A stretch of 64,000 bases of DNA from assembly GCA_003156805.1 (NCBI GenBank), contig PMHV01000018.1, forward strand, positions 40,915 to 104,914. Direction: 5' to 3'. Both the position numbers and the translations under genes were made by a program. Positions 27,442-36,033 of the stretch are shown piece by piece (within the stretch, counting starts at the first letter, position 1; each line of letters begins with the position of its first letter). Origin of the DNA: Acidobacteriaceae bacterium (GTDB taxonomy: Bacteria; Acidobacteriota; Terriglobia; Terriglobales; Acidobacteriaceae). The notes under the pieces were generated by a model. It did not search any database, was not told the origin of the DNA, and saw only the letters and a program-made list of their open reading frames with translations.

Positions 27442-29991
27442 ATGAAAATCGGCCACTTCGAAATACTGAGTGAACTGGCGAAGTCTGCCACCGGCGCGGT
27501 CTATAAGGTCAGCGATCCGCAGAACGGCCAAACGGTCGCGCTGAAGGCGATTCAATTGTCTGCCTTTGGCGAATATTCTGCGGAATTGGAAAAGTGTCTT
27601 CTGGAAGAGGCCGAGAACACCAAACAGCTGAATCAGCCCAACATCACCACCGTTTACGGCGCCAGTGCGATCGAAGGACAACTCTGCGCCGCCATGGAAT
27701 ACATCCAGGGCAACAGCATCGCCACGATGCTGGCGCGCAAGGAAGGATTCTCCATCTGGGACTTGCTCGATATCGGCAGGCAAGTGTGCAGCGGACTGGA
27801 CCACGCACATAACCACAAAGTTTTCCACTATGGTCTGGAACCGGCCAAAATTATGTGCGGGTGGGATGGAACGGTCAGAATTCTTGGATTCGGCATGTCT
27901 AGCGTGGGACGGTTCACGAGGCACATGCCGAGCGGCGTTCCCGCGCTTCTGCACTATATGTCTCCGGAGCAGGTTCATGGTGAAGCGATCGATGCGCGGT
28001 CGAACCTGTTCAGTCTGGGCGCCATTTTCTATGAGATGGTGACCGATCAAAAAGCATTCGATGGCGAGGATTCCGACTCCTTGCGTCAAAGCATCACGGA
28101 GAGCGAGCCTCCGCCGCCGCTGTCGCTGAATCCTAAGCTGCATCCTTTGCTGAGCGATCTGGTCATGAAGGCTCTGGCCAAGGATCCAGAGCAGCGCTAC
28201 CAAAGCGGAAGAGAACTGCTGGACGATCTGGAGAGCTGCAAGGAATCGAAGGCGCAAGCGGCGAAAAAAGCAGTAGAGGCGCCGAAGGCCTCCGCCGTTC
28301 CAGACCAGGTCAAAGCCGCGGCCCAGGCAAAGTTCATTGCTTCCGCTGCTCCGCAGCCGAGTCCGGCGAAACCCGCAAGCGCGGTCGCCGCTCAGGTCCG
28401 TCCCGCAGCAGCACGGGCCTCATCAGCCCCGCCGCCCGAAAAACGGTTTGTCTCTCCTGCCTCAAGCAAAGCGCCTGCACAAGCGGCGACACCGGAGCCC
28501 ACTCGCGTGCCGAAGGCGGCTGCAGCGGCCGCTGCGCGAGTCGCTGGCGCAGCGCCAGCGTCTGCTACCGATACTCCGGAACTCGACATATCAAACCAGT
28601 TCGTTTCCTCTTGCGTCAAAGCCACAATTGGCGCCGCGGGCTTGCCTGTATCTTCCATGTCGGCCGCAACTCTCGAGCCGGCGGTGGAAGCTCCGGAGGC
28701 CGAGAAACAAGGACCAACCATCGCATTCGATCCCATGATGGCTGCAGGCGGTCCGACCCGCGGCAGCAGCGTGAGCTTTTCTGAGATCAGCGAACTGCCC
28801 CCGCTCAAGAAAGAAGTCTTCGTCGCGCCGCCTCCACCGCCTCCGCCACCCTTCGAGCCGGAAGTTCCCTTAATGGCCGCGCTCAAGTCTGGCCGCGAGC
28901 CGGAAAAGCCAAAGATCCAGCCGCGCGAAGTCGCCGGCAAAGCGATTAAAGAAATAAAGAACGTACCGCCGCGCCTGATGATGTACTCAATTGCGGGCGC
29001 GGCTGTCTTGATTCTCATTATTGCCGTTGGACTGTTCGTTCACATTCACGATTTGAACAGCGATGACGATTCGGCGCGCTCCTCGGTCGTGGCGGCGCCA
29101 CAGGCTGCCACTCAAACGGCTGCGCAGCTGGCGCCCGTGCATTCCCAACCTCAGTCCGCAGCCACAACTGAAACTCAGCCTCCTGCTGCGCCTGACGTAG
29201 CTGAACCAGTGCCAACCCGGGCAGCATCGGGAGCCAGAAACTCCCGCAAGAAGCCGGTGGTGCCGGTGGCGCCCGTAATCGTGCCGGGGCAGATGGCGAT
29301 CGATTCGACCCCGCAAGGCGCACAAGTACAGGTCGATGGAAAGACCGACCCCACCTGGATTACACCTTTCACTCTATCGGGTGTAAATCCTGGACAGCAT
29401 GCGGTCGCAGTCAGCAAGGCCGGTTATTCTACCGACACACGCACCATCGAAGTGGCCTCGGGAACCAAGCTGTTTGTTGTGACCCATCTGGCCCAGTTGC
29501 TGGCGACGCTCGCCGTTTCCAGCAACCCGGCAGGTGCGAACGTCTATGTGGATGGCAAAGACACGGGCAAGACGACGCCCGCGCAAGTCAGCGTGGACAA
29601 AGGCCAACACGTCGTCGTCGTGCGTAAGTCCGGTTACATCGACGAGACTACCAGCGCACCGTTTGTCCTGGGACAAACCGTCAGCTTCTCGCCGAGTTTG
29701 CGGCAGTTGGGCAACGTCGACGACATCAAGACGGTCGGGAAGATGAAGAAGCTCTTTGGCGGCGGCGCGGCCCAGGGGATGGGACAGGTCAGCGTTAAGA
29801 CTGAGCCCAAAGGCGCACAAATCGCGGTCAACCAACATATGCTGGAGAAGAACTCGCCGGTCGAGTTCATGCTCGATCCCGGCAATTACGTCGTCGACAT
29901 TACCCTCAGCGGCTACGCGCCGGTTCACAAAATCATCACGGTGGACAAGGGCGGCAAGGTTGTTGTCGACGAAAGCCTGCAAAGGCAGTAG
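27442..29991 (+). CDS. PEGA-domain membrane protein with a kinase-like domain lacking catalytic residues (pseudokinase)
   Basis: An 849-aa protein. Residues 5-265 follow the Ser/Thr kinase (PknB-type) fold: the ATP lysine is present (VALK, K35) and the helix-C acid is at about E56. The glycine loop is degraded (AKSATG). The HRD motif reads H129-Y130-G131, the following lysine is E133, the Asn is K136, and DFG reads G149-F150-G151. The catalytic and metal-binding aspartates are therefore both missing. A Pro/Ala-rich linker (270-510), one TM helix (about 512-535) and three PEGA repeats (near 616, 689 and 781) follow. The kinase-like part is cytoplasmic and the PEGA part periplasmic, so it looks like a transmembrane scaffold or signal receiver. 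Confidence 0.9.
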   Translation: MKIGHFEILSELAKSATGAVYKVSDPQNGQTVALKAIQLSAFGEYSAELEKCLLEEAENTKQLNQPNITTVYGASAIEGQLCAAMEYIQGNSIATMLARKEGFSIWDLLDIGRQVCSGLDHAHNHKVFHYGLEPAKIMCGWDGTVRILGFGMSSVGRFTRHMPSGVPALLHYMSPEQVHGEAIDARSNLFSLGAIFYEMVTDQKAFDGEDSDSLRQSITESEPPPPLSLNPKLHPLLSDLVMKALAKDPEQRYQSGRELLDDLESCKESKAQAAKKAVEAPKASAVPDQVKAAAQAKFIASAAPQPSPAKPASAVAAQVRPAAARASSAPPPEKRFVSPASSKAPAQAATPEPTRVPKAAAAAAARVAGAAPASATDTPELDISNQFVSSCVKATIGAAGLPVSSMSAATLEPAVEAPEAEKQGPTIAFDPMMAAGGPTRGSSVSFSEISELPPLKKEVFVAPPPPPPPPFEPEVPLMAALKSGREPEKPKIQPREVAGKAIKEIKNVPPRLMMYSIAGAAVLILIIAVGLFVHIHDLNSDDDSARSSVVAAPQAATQTAAQLAPVHSQPQSAATTETQPPAAPDVAEPVPTRAASGARNSRKKPVVPVAPVIVPGQMAIDSTPQGAQVQVDGKTDPTWITPFTLSGVNPGQHAVAVSKAGYSTDTRTIEVASGTKLFVVTHLAQLLATLAVSSNPAGANVYVDGKDTGKTTPAQVSVDKGQHVVVVRKSGYIDETTSAPFVLGQTVSFSPSLRQLGNVDDIKTVGKMKKLFGGGAAQGMGQVSVKTEPKGAQIAVNQHMLEKNSPVEFMLDPGNYVVDITLSGYAPVHKIITVDKGGKVVVDESLQRQ

Positions 29992-30200
29992 CTCAGGGTG
30001 TACCGTGCTGCCGCGCTTCCACCTTCGAGTCGTCCGATCCACGTCCGTTTCGCGTTCGTGCAGTCTTCGCGAAATAAAATGCTCTTCATGGGTAGAGCGC
30101 TGCAGGAAGCTGAGGATTGCGAAGCAAAGATGGAGCGCCAAGATCGCTTCCGGGTTCAGCGTGGCCCTTCTATTTAGCCGAACGCAGAACTGTCGCAGGT

Positions 30201-31973
30201 TTATTGAGGTAATTTGAAGTTGACCGTGATCTGCGTCTCAATCTCCACAGGTTCGCCGCTCAGGCGATAGGGTCTGTACTTCCACTTTTTCACGGCATCT
30301 ACCGCGGCCTGCGCCAGAAGCGGCTGGCCGCTCAGAACTTTCACTGCCGTGATGTTTCCCCTCTCGGAGATCGTGGCCAAGAGCTGCACCGCACCTTCCA
30401 GGCGCATGTGCAAAGCCGTTGCCGGATAGATCGGCTGCACTCTCTTCAGCAGCAATCCCTGCGAGACGCCTTGCGAGACATTCATCGCTTGCAGCACGGG
30501 TGGAGGAGCGCTTCCCGAATCGCCTACCAGGCTGGGCAGCGCACTGGCAGCAACGGCGACGCTCGGCGCGGAAGTGTCGGTGATAGATAAGCGATTGTCG
30601 GCGGATTGGTTCGGACTCTTCTTGACGACAATGGTTTGCGGCGAAGACTTGCCGGTAGGCTTTCCGCCCGATGCCGGCGAGGTCGCAGATCGCGTTGATT
30701 TCGATGCTATCGCTGGCGCCGCCTTGCCATTTGGTGAAGCTGTCTCGTCCTCGGACGAGGTCGTGGCCGGCTGAGCCGCTATACTGTCCACGCGTGTCGC
30801 AGCCAGCGGTGCCGGCGGCGTCGAAGGAATCTTGGCGGCCGCCTTCGGCGGCGAGCCGCCCCCACTAACCGGCTGAGCCGCGGACTGAAGGGGCCCACTC
30901 GCTTTGCCCATCCACTGCGTCCACGTCATATAGGCCAGAGCGGGAAGCAACGCGATGGCGGTGATTGCCAGCAGCAGCTTCTTGTTTTGACCACCGGCAG
31001 ACTCGGTTCCTGCGCTCACTGTACCGCCGAACATCAACGGTGGCGCGGGCGAAATCGCTTCATAGTGGGAATCGTGTTCGTGTGGAGCGTTTTTCTCGTC
31101 TTCACCTTCCGTTTGAGCGTCAACGTGAGGTTGTGTCTCCACAGTTGGAGCGCTTGGTAACGGTTCGCGAGCCGGGGCTGGAGCGCTGGCGGCACCTGTC
31201 CCGAATGCAGAAGTGGCCGTTGACGAGAATCCATCGCTTGAAACAGGAGTTGCGGTGGATACGATCTTCTCCGTTTCAACATTCGCGGATGACGCCGATT
31301 CGGGTGCGGAAGCACCCACAGGTAATGTTTCCCCTGTTGCAGCCGAAAGTGAAGGCTGAGCAGGTTCGTCCAGCTTCGCCTCAGGAGAAGTGGTTTTGGA
31401 TGCCGCAGCGGGAGCAAGACGCTCCGGGAGCAGTTTCGAGGGTTGGTTCTGAGGTTTGGTTGCAGCGGCGGCCAGCCGGGCTTCTGGGCGCGTTGTCGCA
31501 CCGGTTGCAGCGGAGGCTTGCGGGACTGAGATTTGAGCGCCCGGCGCTAAGCTGGCGGGCTTGGCGGTTGCCGTCGCAGCCGCGGCAGCGGGCTTTGCCA
31601 TCTCCCCCTTGCGAAGCAGTCCACGCGCAACTCGCAGCGTACCTTTCGCCTGCTCCACATTGATGGGCTTGGTCAGAACCAGGTTTGCGCCGATGCGAAA
31701 AGCCTTTGCCACTCCGGCTTGCCCTTCCACAATGGCCACGGCCAGGGACGATTGGTTGTTCGGCGAATTGCGGGCACTCTTGAACAGCAGCGTGGCGTTC
31801 TGCTCGTTATCGCAGGTCACCACCACTGCGTCGAAGTGCTCGCCCACCAGCTTCTTGACGGCAGCAAAAGGTTCAGAGCAGGGCACAACCGTGAAATCGA
31901 GTTCGCTGAGCACCTGAGTGACGGTGCGTGCGGTTTTCTCGTCGGGACAAAACAGGAGCGCTTGATAGCCCAT
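30201..31973 (-). CDS. Fusion of a receiver-like domain, a TM helix and a TonB C-terminal domain
   Basis: A 590-aa protein. Residues 3-120 look like a response-regulator receiver (YQALLFCPDEKTARTVTQVLSELDFTVV, then LTKPINVEQA with the conserved Lys-Pro). The usual acceptor Asp position is Thr53 in FDAVVVTCD. A long Ala/Pro/Ser/Thr-rich linker leads to a TM helix near residues 328-350 and a second periplasmic linker. The last 85 residues are a TonB_C domain (RVQPIYPATALHMRLEGAVQLL to VEIETQITVNFKLPQ). It could couple a cytoplasmic signal to an outer-membrane or periplasmic partner. It converges on the pseudokinase gene; the two stops are 209 bp apart. Confidence 0.85.
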   Translation of the reverse strand: MGYQALLFCPDEKTARTVTQVLSELDFTVVPCSEPFAAVKKLVGEHFDAVVVTCDNEQNATLLFKSARNSPNNQSSLAVAIVEGQAGVAKAFRIGANLVLTKPINVEQAKGTLRVARGLLRKGEMAKPAAAAATATAKPASLAPGAQISVPQASAATGATTRPEARLAAAATKPQNQPSKLLPERLAPAAASKTTSPEAKLDEPAQPSLSAATGETLPVGASAPESASSANVETEKIVSTATPVSSDGFSSTATSAFGTGAASAPAPAREPLPSAPTVETQPHVDAQTEGEDEKNAPHEHDSHYEAISPAPPLMFGGTVSAGTESAGGQNKKLLLAITAIALLPALAYMTWTQWMGKASGPLQSAAQPVSGGGSPPKAAAKIPSTPPAPLAATRVDSIAAQPATTSSEDETASPNGKAAPAIASKSTRSATSPASGGKPTGKSSPQTIVVKKSPNQSADNRLSITDTSAPSVAVAASALPSLVGDSGSAPPPVLQAMNVSQGVSQGLLLKRVQPIYPATALHMRLEGAVQLLATISERGNITAVKVLSGQPLLAQAAVDAVKKWKYRPYRLSGEPVEIETQITVNFKLPQ

Positions 31974-32094
31974 ACCAAGCCAATGCTAGGTACAGCCGTA
32001 AGGCCCATCAAGTTACCGAGGTAATTCTTGGTACCGCGCCAGCCCTTGCCAGAAGCCCCTTTCCGAGGATGCCAAGCCTTACCCGTTTGCAGCA

Positions 32095-32100
32095 TACAAT
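32095..32100 (+). promoter_or_regulatory. Putative -10 box (TACAAT) eight bases before an ATG
   Basis: TACAAT precedes the ATG at 32109 by eight bases with no Shine-Dalgarno between them, consistent with a leaderless transcript. Confidence 0.4.
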
Positions 32101-32108
32101 GCCGGATC

Positions 32109-32717
32109 ATGCGCATCCCTCTCTGGCTGAAGATTTGCTGGACGGCCGGCGTGGCCGTATGGCTGCCGCTCTATTGGCGTCACTACGGCCTGCAGAATTT
32201 TCTATTCTTCTGCGACCTGGGCAATCTCTTTATCATGCTCAGCCTTTGGCTGGAAAGCTCTCTGCTGTTTTCCTGGCAGGCGGTGAGCCTGCTCCTGTTT
32301 CAGACATTGTTCTGTATCGATCTGCTGGGCGCGGTGCTGACCGGACGGCACCTCGTCGGCGGGACGGAATTCATGTTCGACCCGCAGGTTCCGTTGGCAA
32401 TTCGCTTACTGAGTCTGTTTCACCTGATCGCGCCGCCGCTGTTGCTGTGGGCGGTCTGGCGCCTGGGTTACGACCGCCGCGCCTGGAAGTTTTCCACGCT
32501 CACTGCCTGGATTGTGATTCCCATCAATTACTTCTGGCATCCGGAGTTCGATGTCAACTGGGCCCGCGGCCCGTTTTTCCGCGAGCAAACTTTCATGCCG
32601 GGATGGGCCTACTTGCTCGCATATCTGTTGGCCGTGCCGGCTTTCGTGTATTTCCCGACGCATCGGTTTCTCCTATGGCTGAGCCGCCGATGGCATCCAA
32701 GTCCATATATCCGCTAA
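32109..32717 (+). CDS. Membrane protein of unknown function
   Basis: A 202-aa protein with five or six hydrophobic helices, among them KICWTAGVAVWLPLYW, LFIMLSLWLESSLLF, LLLFQTLFCIDLLGAVLTG, LSLFHLIAPPLLLWAVW and WAYLLAYLLAVPAFVYF. Conserved-looking polar motifs are FFCDLGNLF and FWHPEFDVNWARGPF. I do not recognise the family. The frame opens at 32028, but ATG 32109 begins the hydrophobic part and follows a -10-like box. The end overlaps the convergent methyltransferase gene by four bases. Confidence 0.72.
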   Translation: MRIPLWLKICWTAGVAVWLPLYWRHYGLQNFLFFCDLGNLFIMLSLWLESSLLFSWQAVSLLLFQTLFCIDLLGAVLTGRHLVGGTEFMFDPQVPLAIRLLSLFHLIAPPLLLWAVWRLGYDRRAWKFSTLTAWIVIPINYFWHPEFDVNWARGPFFREQTFMPGWAYLLAYLLAVPAFVYFPTHRFLLWLSRRWHPSPYIR

Positions 32718-33271
32718 CTCCCGAATAGCAGCATCTTGACCACTAGCGCCGTCGTTATAGCTGCGGCTCCAAGAAGAGCGTTGTACTCACGGTGCTTCAG
32801 ATAGAGCGCCCACGAAAATTCCTCATGATGGCCGTCCGCAAGACCGGATCGCGGTGCAAGTCTCGGCACCAGTCTTGGCACTCGCTTCGCGTAGTCGCTG
32901 AACTCGACAAACTTCTGCCGCAGAAATTCCTCTTCGCTGCGGATCACGGGAACGTAGATGGCGAGAAACATCACGACCAGCATGAATCCGATCCACCAAC
33001 TGCGCGCTGCGACCGCAAAGCCTACGCCGATCAGCACCGAACCAAGGTAAAGCGGATTGCGTGTGTAGGCATACGGCCCCGAAGTCGCCAGAGCTTCGTT
33101 CTTCTGCACGTGGCCCGAAGCCAGCGCGCGAATCAGGAGTCCGGGCACGATCGCAATCGCTCCCAGCGCCAAGAAGTGCCACGTGGGCCGAGCCAGCCAC
33201 AAATAGAGCACGGTAAGAGCGAAGCCCAGCGGCACGCGAATGCGGCGCGCGATGTGCCGCCACTCAGCCAT
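32714..33271 (-). CDS. Isoprenylcysteine carboxyl methyltransferase family protein (ICMT/PEMT-like)
   Basis: A 185-aa integral membrane methyltransferase of the phospholipid-methyltransferase/ICMT fold. GPYAYTRNPLYLGSVLIGVG (around residue 85) is the family signature, followed by RSEEEFLRQKFVEFSDYAKRVPRLVP, the SAM-binding C-terminal part. About five hydrophobic helices are seen. The target is probably a lipid or small isoprenoid. It is the last gene after waaC, 27 bases downstream, so it may serve the LPS operon, but this is not known. Confidence 0.85.
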   Translation of the reverse strand: MAEWRHIARRIRVPLGFALTVLYLWLARPTWHFLALGAIAIVPGLLIRALASGHVQKNEALATSGPYAYTRNPLYLGSVLIGVGFAVAARSWWIGFMLVVMFLAIYVPVIRSEEEFLRQKFVEFSDYAKRVPRLVPRLAPRSGLADGHHEEFSWALYLKHREYNALLGAAAITTALVVKMLLFGS

Positions 33272-33298
33272 GGGTGTGATTCATTCGAACGTTACTCA

Positions 33299-34378
33299 TC
33301 ATGAGGAACTTTCCACAAGTAACCTGCGCGCTGCCGCAACCACATCGCCGGCGCTTATCTCGAGCAAACCCGCGTCCGGCGCAGCGCGGCGCGCGTGCGT
33401 GGTAGAGCTTGCCCGGTTGCGCAGCACGCTGCTTCGAGTGGCAAAAGGGCCGTTGCGCGCGGGATCTGTCGGGCCAAAAATCGCGACCACCGGCACTCGC
33501 AGCGCTGCGGCAAGATGCATGGGGCCGGTATCTCCGCCAATGAAGAGCCGCGCCCGGCGCGTCAGTGCTATCAGTTCGGTAATCGTGCCGCTCCACGGCT
33601 GCGCCGCGCCGCCACTCGCGACCTCGGCCACGCGCGCTAACTCCTCCTCGCCCGGACCGTAATTCAAAATCGAGCGCACACCGTCTTCGCCCAGCTTGCG
33701 CGCCACTTCGCCGTAACGCTCCGCCGGCCAGCGCTTTGCTCCCCAACCCGCACCCGGATTCAGCATCGCGAAGCTGCCGACGCCCCTTTCGCGCAGCCGC
33801 TGATCGATTCGCGCCTCAGTCTCCGGATCGCGGGGAAGTTCTACACCCGGCATTACCATTCTCGCTTGCGACACGGCTTCCGCGATAGACAAATTCTGCT
33901 CGACCACGTGCGCTCCGCGCGCGATCACCTCCCGCGTGTACCACAAGCTGGCGGGAGATTCTCGGGCCTCGGCTGCGCCATAGACCATTCGAGCCCCGGA
34001 CCAATGCGCCAGAAGCGCCGAGCGTATCGCCCCCTGCAGGTCAATGGCAACATCGTAGCGTGCGGCGCGCATGTCGTTCCAAACCTTCGCAGCCTGCTGC
34101 AACGTGTGAATGGAATACAGCGACTTCCTCCACCCCGCCAGGTTGATGGCGTGTACTTCATTCACCACGGGCCGCTGCGCCGATCGCGGCCCACGCCGGG
34201 GCGCCCGTGCGGCGCACAGAAGCTCGGCCCAGCGCTCTTCGACAATCCAACCGATGGTCGAGTCCGGGAACGCCGCTCGCAACGCGGCAACCGCAGGCAG
34301 CGTATGAATCACGTCGCCCATCGCGCTCAGGCGCACGATCAGCAGGCGCTCGATTTGTGGACGATTTGCTTTTGACAA
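33299..34378 (-). CDS. waaC: Lipopolysaccharide heptosyltransferase I
   Basis: A GT9 enzyme that adds the first heptose to Kdo on lipid A. LLIVRLSAMGDVIHTLPAVAALRAAFP near the N terminus and the late FIGGDTGPMHLAAALRVPVVAIFGPTDPARNGP are the two family marks; the latter binds ADP-heptose. I chose the TTG at 34378, which has AGAAGG eight bases upstream. The frame is open to a TTG at 34474 that overlaps the rfaE2 stop (TTGA), so a 32-residue longer protein is possible. It is consistent with rfaE1, rfaE2, lpxK and waaA in the same operon. Confidence 0.92.
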   Translation of the reverse strand: MSKANRPQIERLLIVRLSAMGDVIHTLPAVAALRAAFPDSTIGWIVEERWAELLCAARAPRRGPRSAQRPVVNEVHAINLAGWRKSLYSIHTLQQAAKVWNDMRAARYDVAIDLQGAIRSALLAHWSGARMVYGAAEARESPASLWYTREVIARGAHVVEQNLSIAEAVSQARMVMPGVELPRDPETEARIDQRLRERGVGSFAMLNPGAGWGAKRWPAERYGEVARKLGEDGVRSILNYGPGEEELARVAEVASGGAAQPWSGTITELIALTRRARLFIGGDTGPMHLAAALRVPVVAIFGPTDPARNGPFATRSSVLRNRASSTTHARRAAPDAGLLEISAGDVVAAARRLLVESSS

Positions 34379-34470
34379 CTGATCAACCTTCTGCGCCGTA
34401 ACGCCGGTCACGCCTGCGGGTCCGCTCAGGGATAGAAATTGGTGCTTTGTCCTCCAGCGCTCCTGTGGCC

Positions 34471-34959
34471 TCAACCATGTTTCCCCGGGAGCCGTGCGCG
34501 GATGATTTCAGTCGTAGAATGATTTTTCGCGTCGCCCACAATCTCGACGCGTCCTCCACAGGCGATGACCGCGTCCCGCTCAGGAACCGAATCTCTTGCG
34601 TAGTCCGTTCCTTTGGCCTGTATGTCGGGACGGATCTCGTGAATGAGCGCGCGTACATCGAGTTCGGAAAAAATCACAACCGCATCCACGTCTTCCAGTG
34701 CGGCAACAATTTCCGCGCGCTCCGCCGCGGGCATAATCGGCCGGCCTTCCCCTTTCAGTGCGCGCACCGAGTCGTCGGAGTTGACGGCGACCACCAGCTT
34801 TCCACCCAGTTGTTTCGCTCCGCGCAAATAGCGCACGTGGCCCACATGCAGCAAATCAAAGCCCCCGTTGGCCAGAATGATGCGCTCGCCGGCGCTGCGC
34901 CATTCTTCTATGCGCGGGCGCAATGTGCTGCGTTCCAGGATTTTCTTACTGTCGCTCAA
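34471..34959 (-). CDS. rfaE2: D-glycero-beta-D-manno-heptose 1-phosphate adenylyltransferase
   Basis: A 162-aa cytidylyltransferase-fold enzyme. LANGGFDLLHVGHVRYLRGAKQLG contains the H-x-G-H nucleotide motif, and GDAKNHSTTEIIRARL near the end is the second ATP motif (S-T-T-x-I-I). It forms ADP-D-glycero-beta-D-manno-heptose. In E. coli this activity is the C-terminal half of HldE; here it is a separate gene, overlapping rfaE1 by four bases. Confidence 0.95.
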   Translation of the reverse strand: MSDSKKILERSTLRPRIEEWRSAGERIILANGGFDLLHVGHVRYLRGAKQLGGKLVVAVNSDDSVRALKGEGRPIMPAAERAEIVAALEDVDAVVIFSELDVRALIHEIRPDIQAKGTDYARDSVPERDAVIACGGRVEIVGDAKNHSTTEIIRARLPGKHG

Positions 34960-36029
34960 TGAGATCTTGTGGCCGGCGGTGCTTGCTCCAGAGCGTCCAA
35001 CAATTCCTGCCGCGAAACTGTGGCCGTGCCCCGCTTCATCACCACGATTCCACCGGCATAGTTGGCAATGTGCGCCGCTTCCTGTGTACTGGCGCCGGCG
35101 GCCAGCGCGGCCGTAAATGCCGCAATCACGGTATCGCCCGCGCCGGTAACGTCGGCCACTTCGTCGGAACCATAAATCGGAATGTCCACCGGTTTGTGCC
35201 GCTGGTCGAAAGCCACCATTCCATCGCGGCCGCGCGTGATCACCAGCGACTGCAGCTTCATCCGGCCCATCACTTGTTTGCTCGCCGCAATCAGCTTGTC
35301 CCAGTTGTGCCCGATGCGAACGCCCAGCGCTTCCTCCACTTCCGGCTCGTTCGGCGTTGCCGCGGTGACTCCGGCGTATTGCAGCAGCCGGTAACGCGAA
35401 TCGAGAACAATGGGCACCGGCGTCCGAGTCTTGACGTTTAGCGCATTCACCAGCGCCGGAGTCGCCGAGCCGTAGCCGTAGTCCGACACCAGCAGCGCGT
35501 CCGACGCGCGCAAATACTCTCGCGCGGCCAAAAACAATTCGCGCGTCAGATGCGCGTTGGGCGCTTCGGCAGGCTCACGATCGATGCGCACCACCTGCTG
35601 GCGCGACGTGTGCGCCATGCCGGCGAGGATGCGCGTCTTGGTCACAGTGGTGTAGCTCTTGTCCTTGAGCACTCCACTGATCGGAATTTGTTTGTGACGA
35701 AAATATTTCAGCAGCAATCGCCCGGGCTCGTCGTCTCCAACCACGCCCACCGGCAGCACTTTCACTCCCAGGTCAGCCAGATTGTTCACCGCGTTGGCGC
35801 CGCCTCCAGGGGCGACCGTGCGTTCGCGGTGCTTGAGAATCAGCACCGGCGCCTCGCGCGACACCCGCGAAATTTCGCCGAAAACAAATTCGTCGGCCAC
35901 CAGATCTCCCAGCAATGTGATGGTGACCTGGGGAAACGCCTCAATGATTCTCTTCAGGCGCTCGGCTTCTTTGAAATGTTTCGTCATGCGATATGGCGCT
36001 GGATTGTCAGACTCGCCCGCCTGTCGCAT
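34956..36029 (-). CDS. rfaE1: D-glycero-beta-D-manno-heptose-7-phosphate kinase
   Basis: A 357-aa PfkB/ribokinase-fold kinase, the HldE N-terminal equivalent. VAPGGGANAVNNLADLG is the sugar-binding motif, LLVSDYGYGSATPAL and TPNEPEVEEALG are typical, and VTGAGDTVIAAFTAAL is the anion hole with catalytic Asp. It phosphorylates heptose 7-phosphate at C1 (beta). The start at 36029 is chosen because AAGG lies nine bases upstream, just after the lpxK stop. ATG 35987 is the alternative with no ribosome-binding site. Confidence 0.94.
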   Translation of the reverse strand: MRQAGESDNPAPYRMTKHFKEAERLKRIIEAFPQVTITLLGDLVADEFVFGEISRVSREAPVLILKHRERTVAPGGGANAVNNLADLGVKVLPVGVVGDDEPGRLLLKYFRHKQIPISGVLKDKSYTTVTKTRILAGMAHTSRQQVVRIDREPAEAPNAHLTRELFLAAREYLRASDALLVSDYGYGSATPALVNALNVKTRTPVPIVLDSRYRLLQYAGVTAATPNEPEVEEALGVRIGHNWDKLIAASKQVMGRMKLQSLVITRGRDGMVAFDQRHKPVDIPIYGSDEVADVTGAGDTVIAAFTAALAAGASTQEAAHIANYAGGIVVMKRGTATVSRQELLDALEQAPPATRSH

Positions 36030-36033
36030 TTTC

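Noticed and set aside
27178..28257. Minus-strand open frame of 359 codons opposite the pseudokinase gene
   Set aside because: It is a shadow of the GC-rich coding strand; the product has no family features and the opposite frame is a clear protein.
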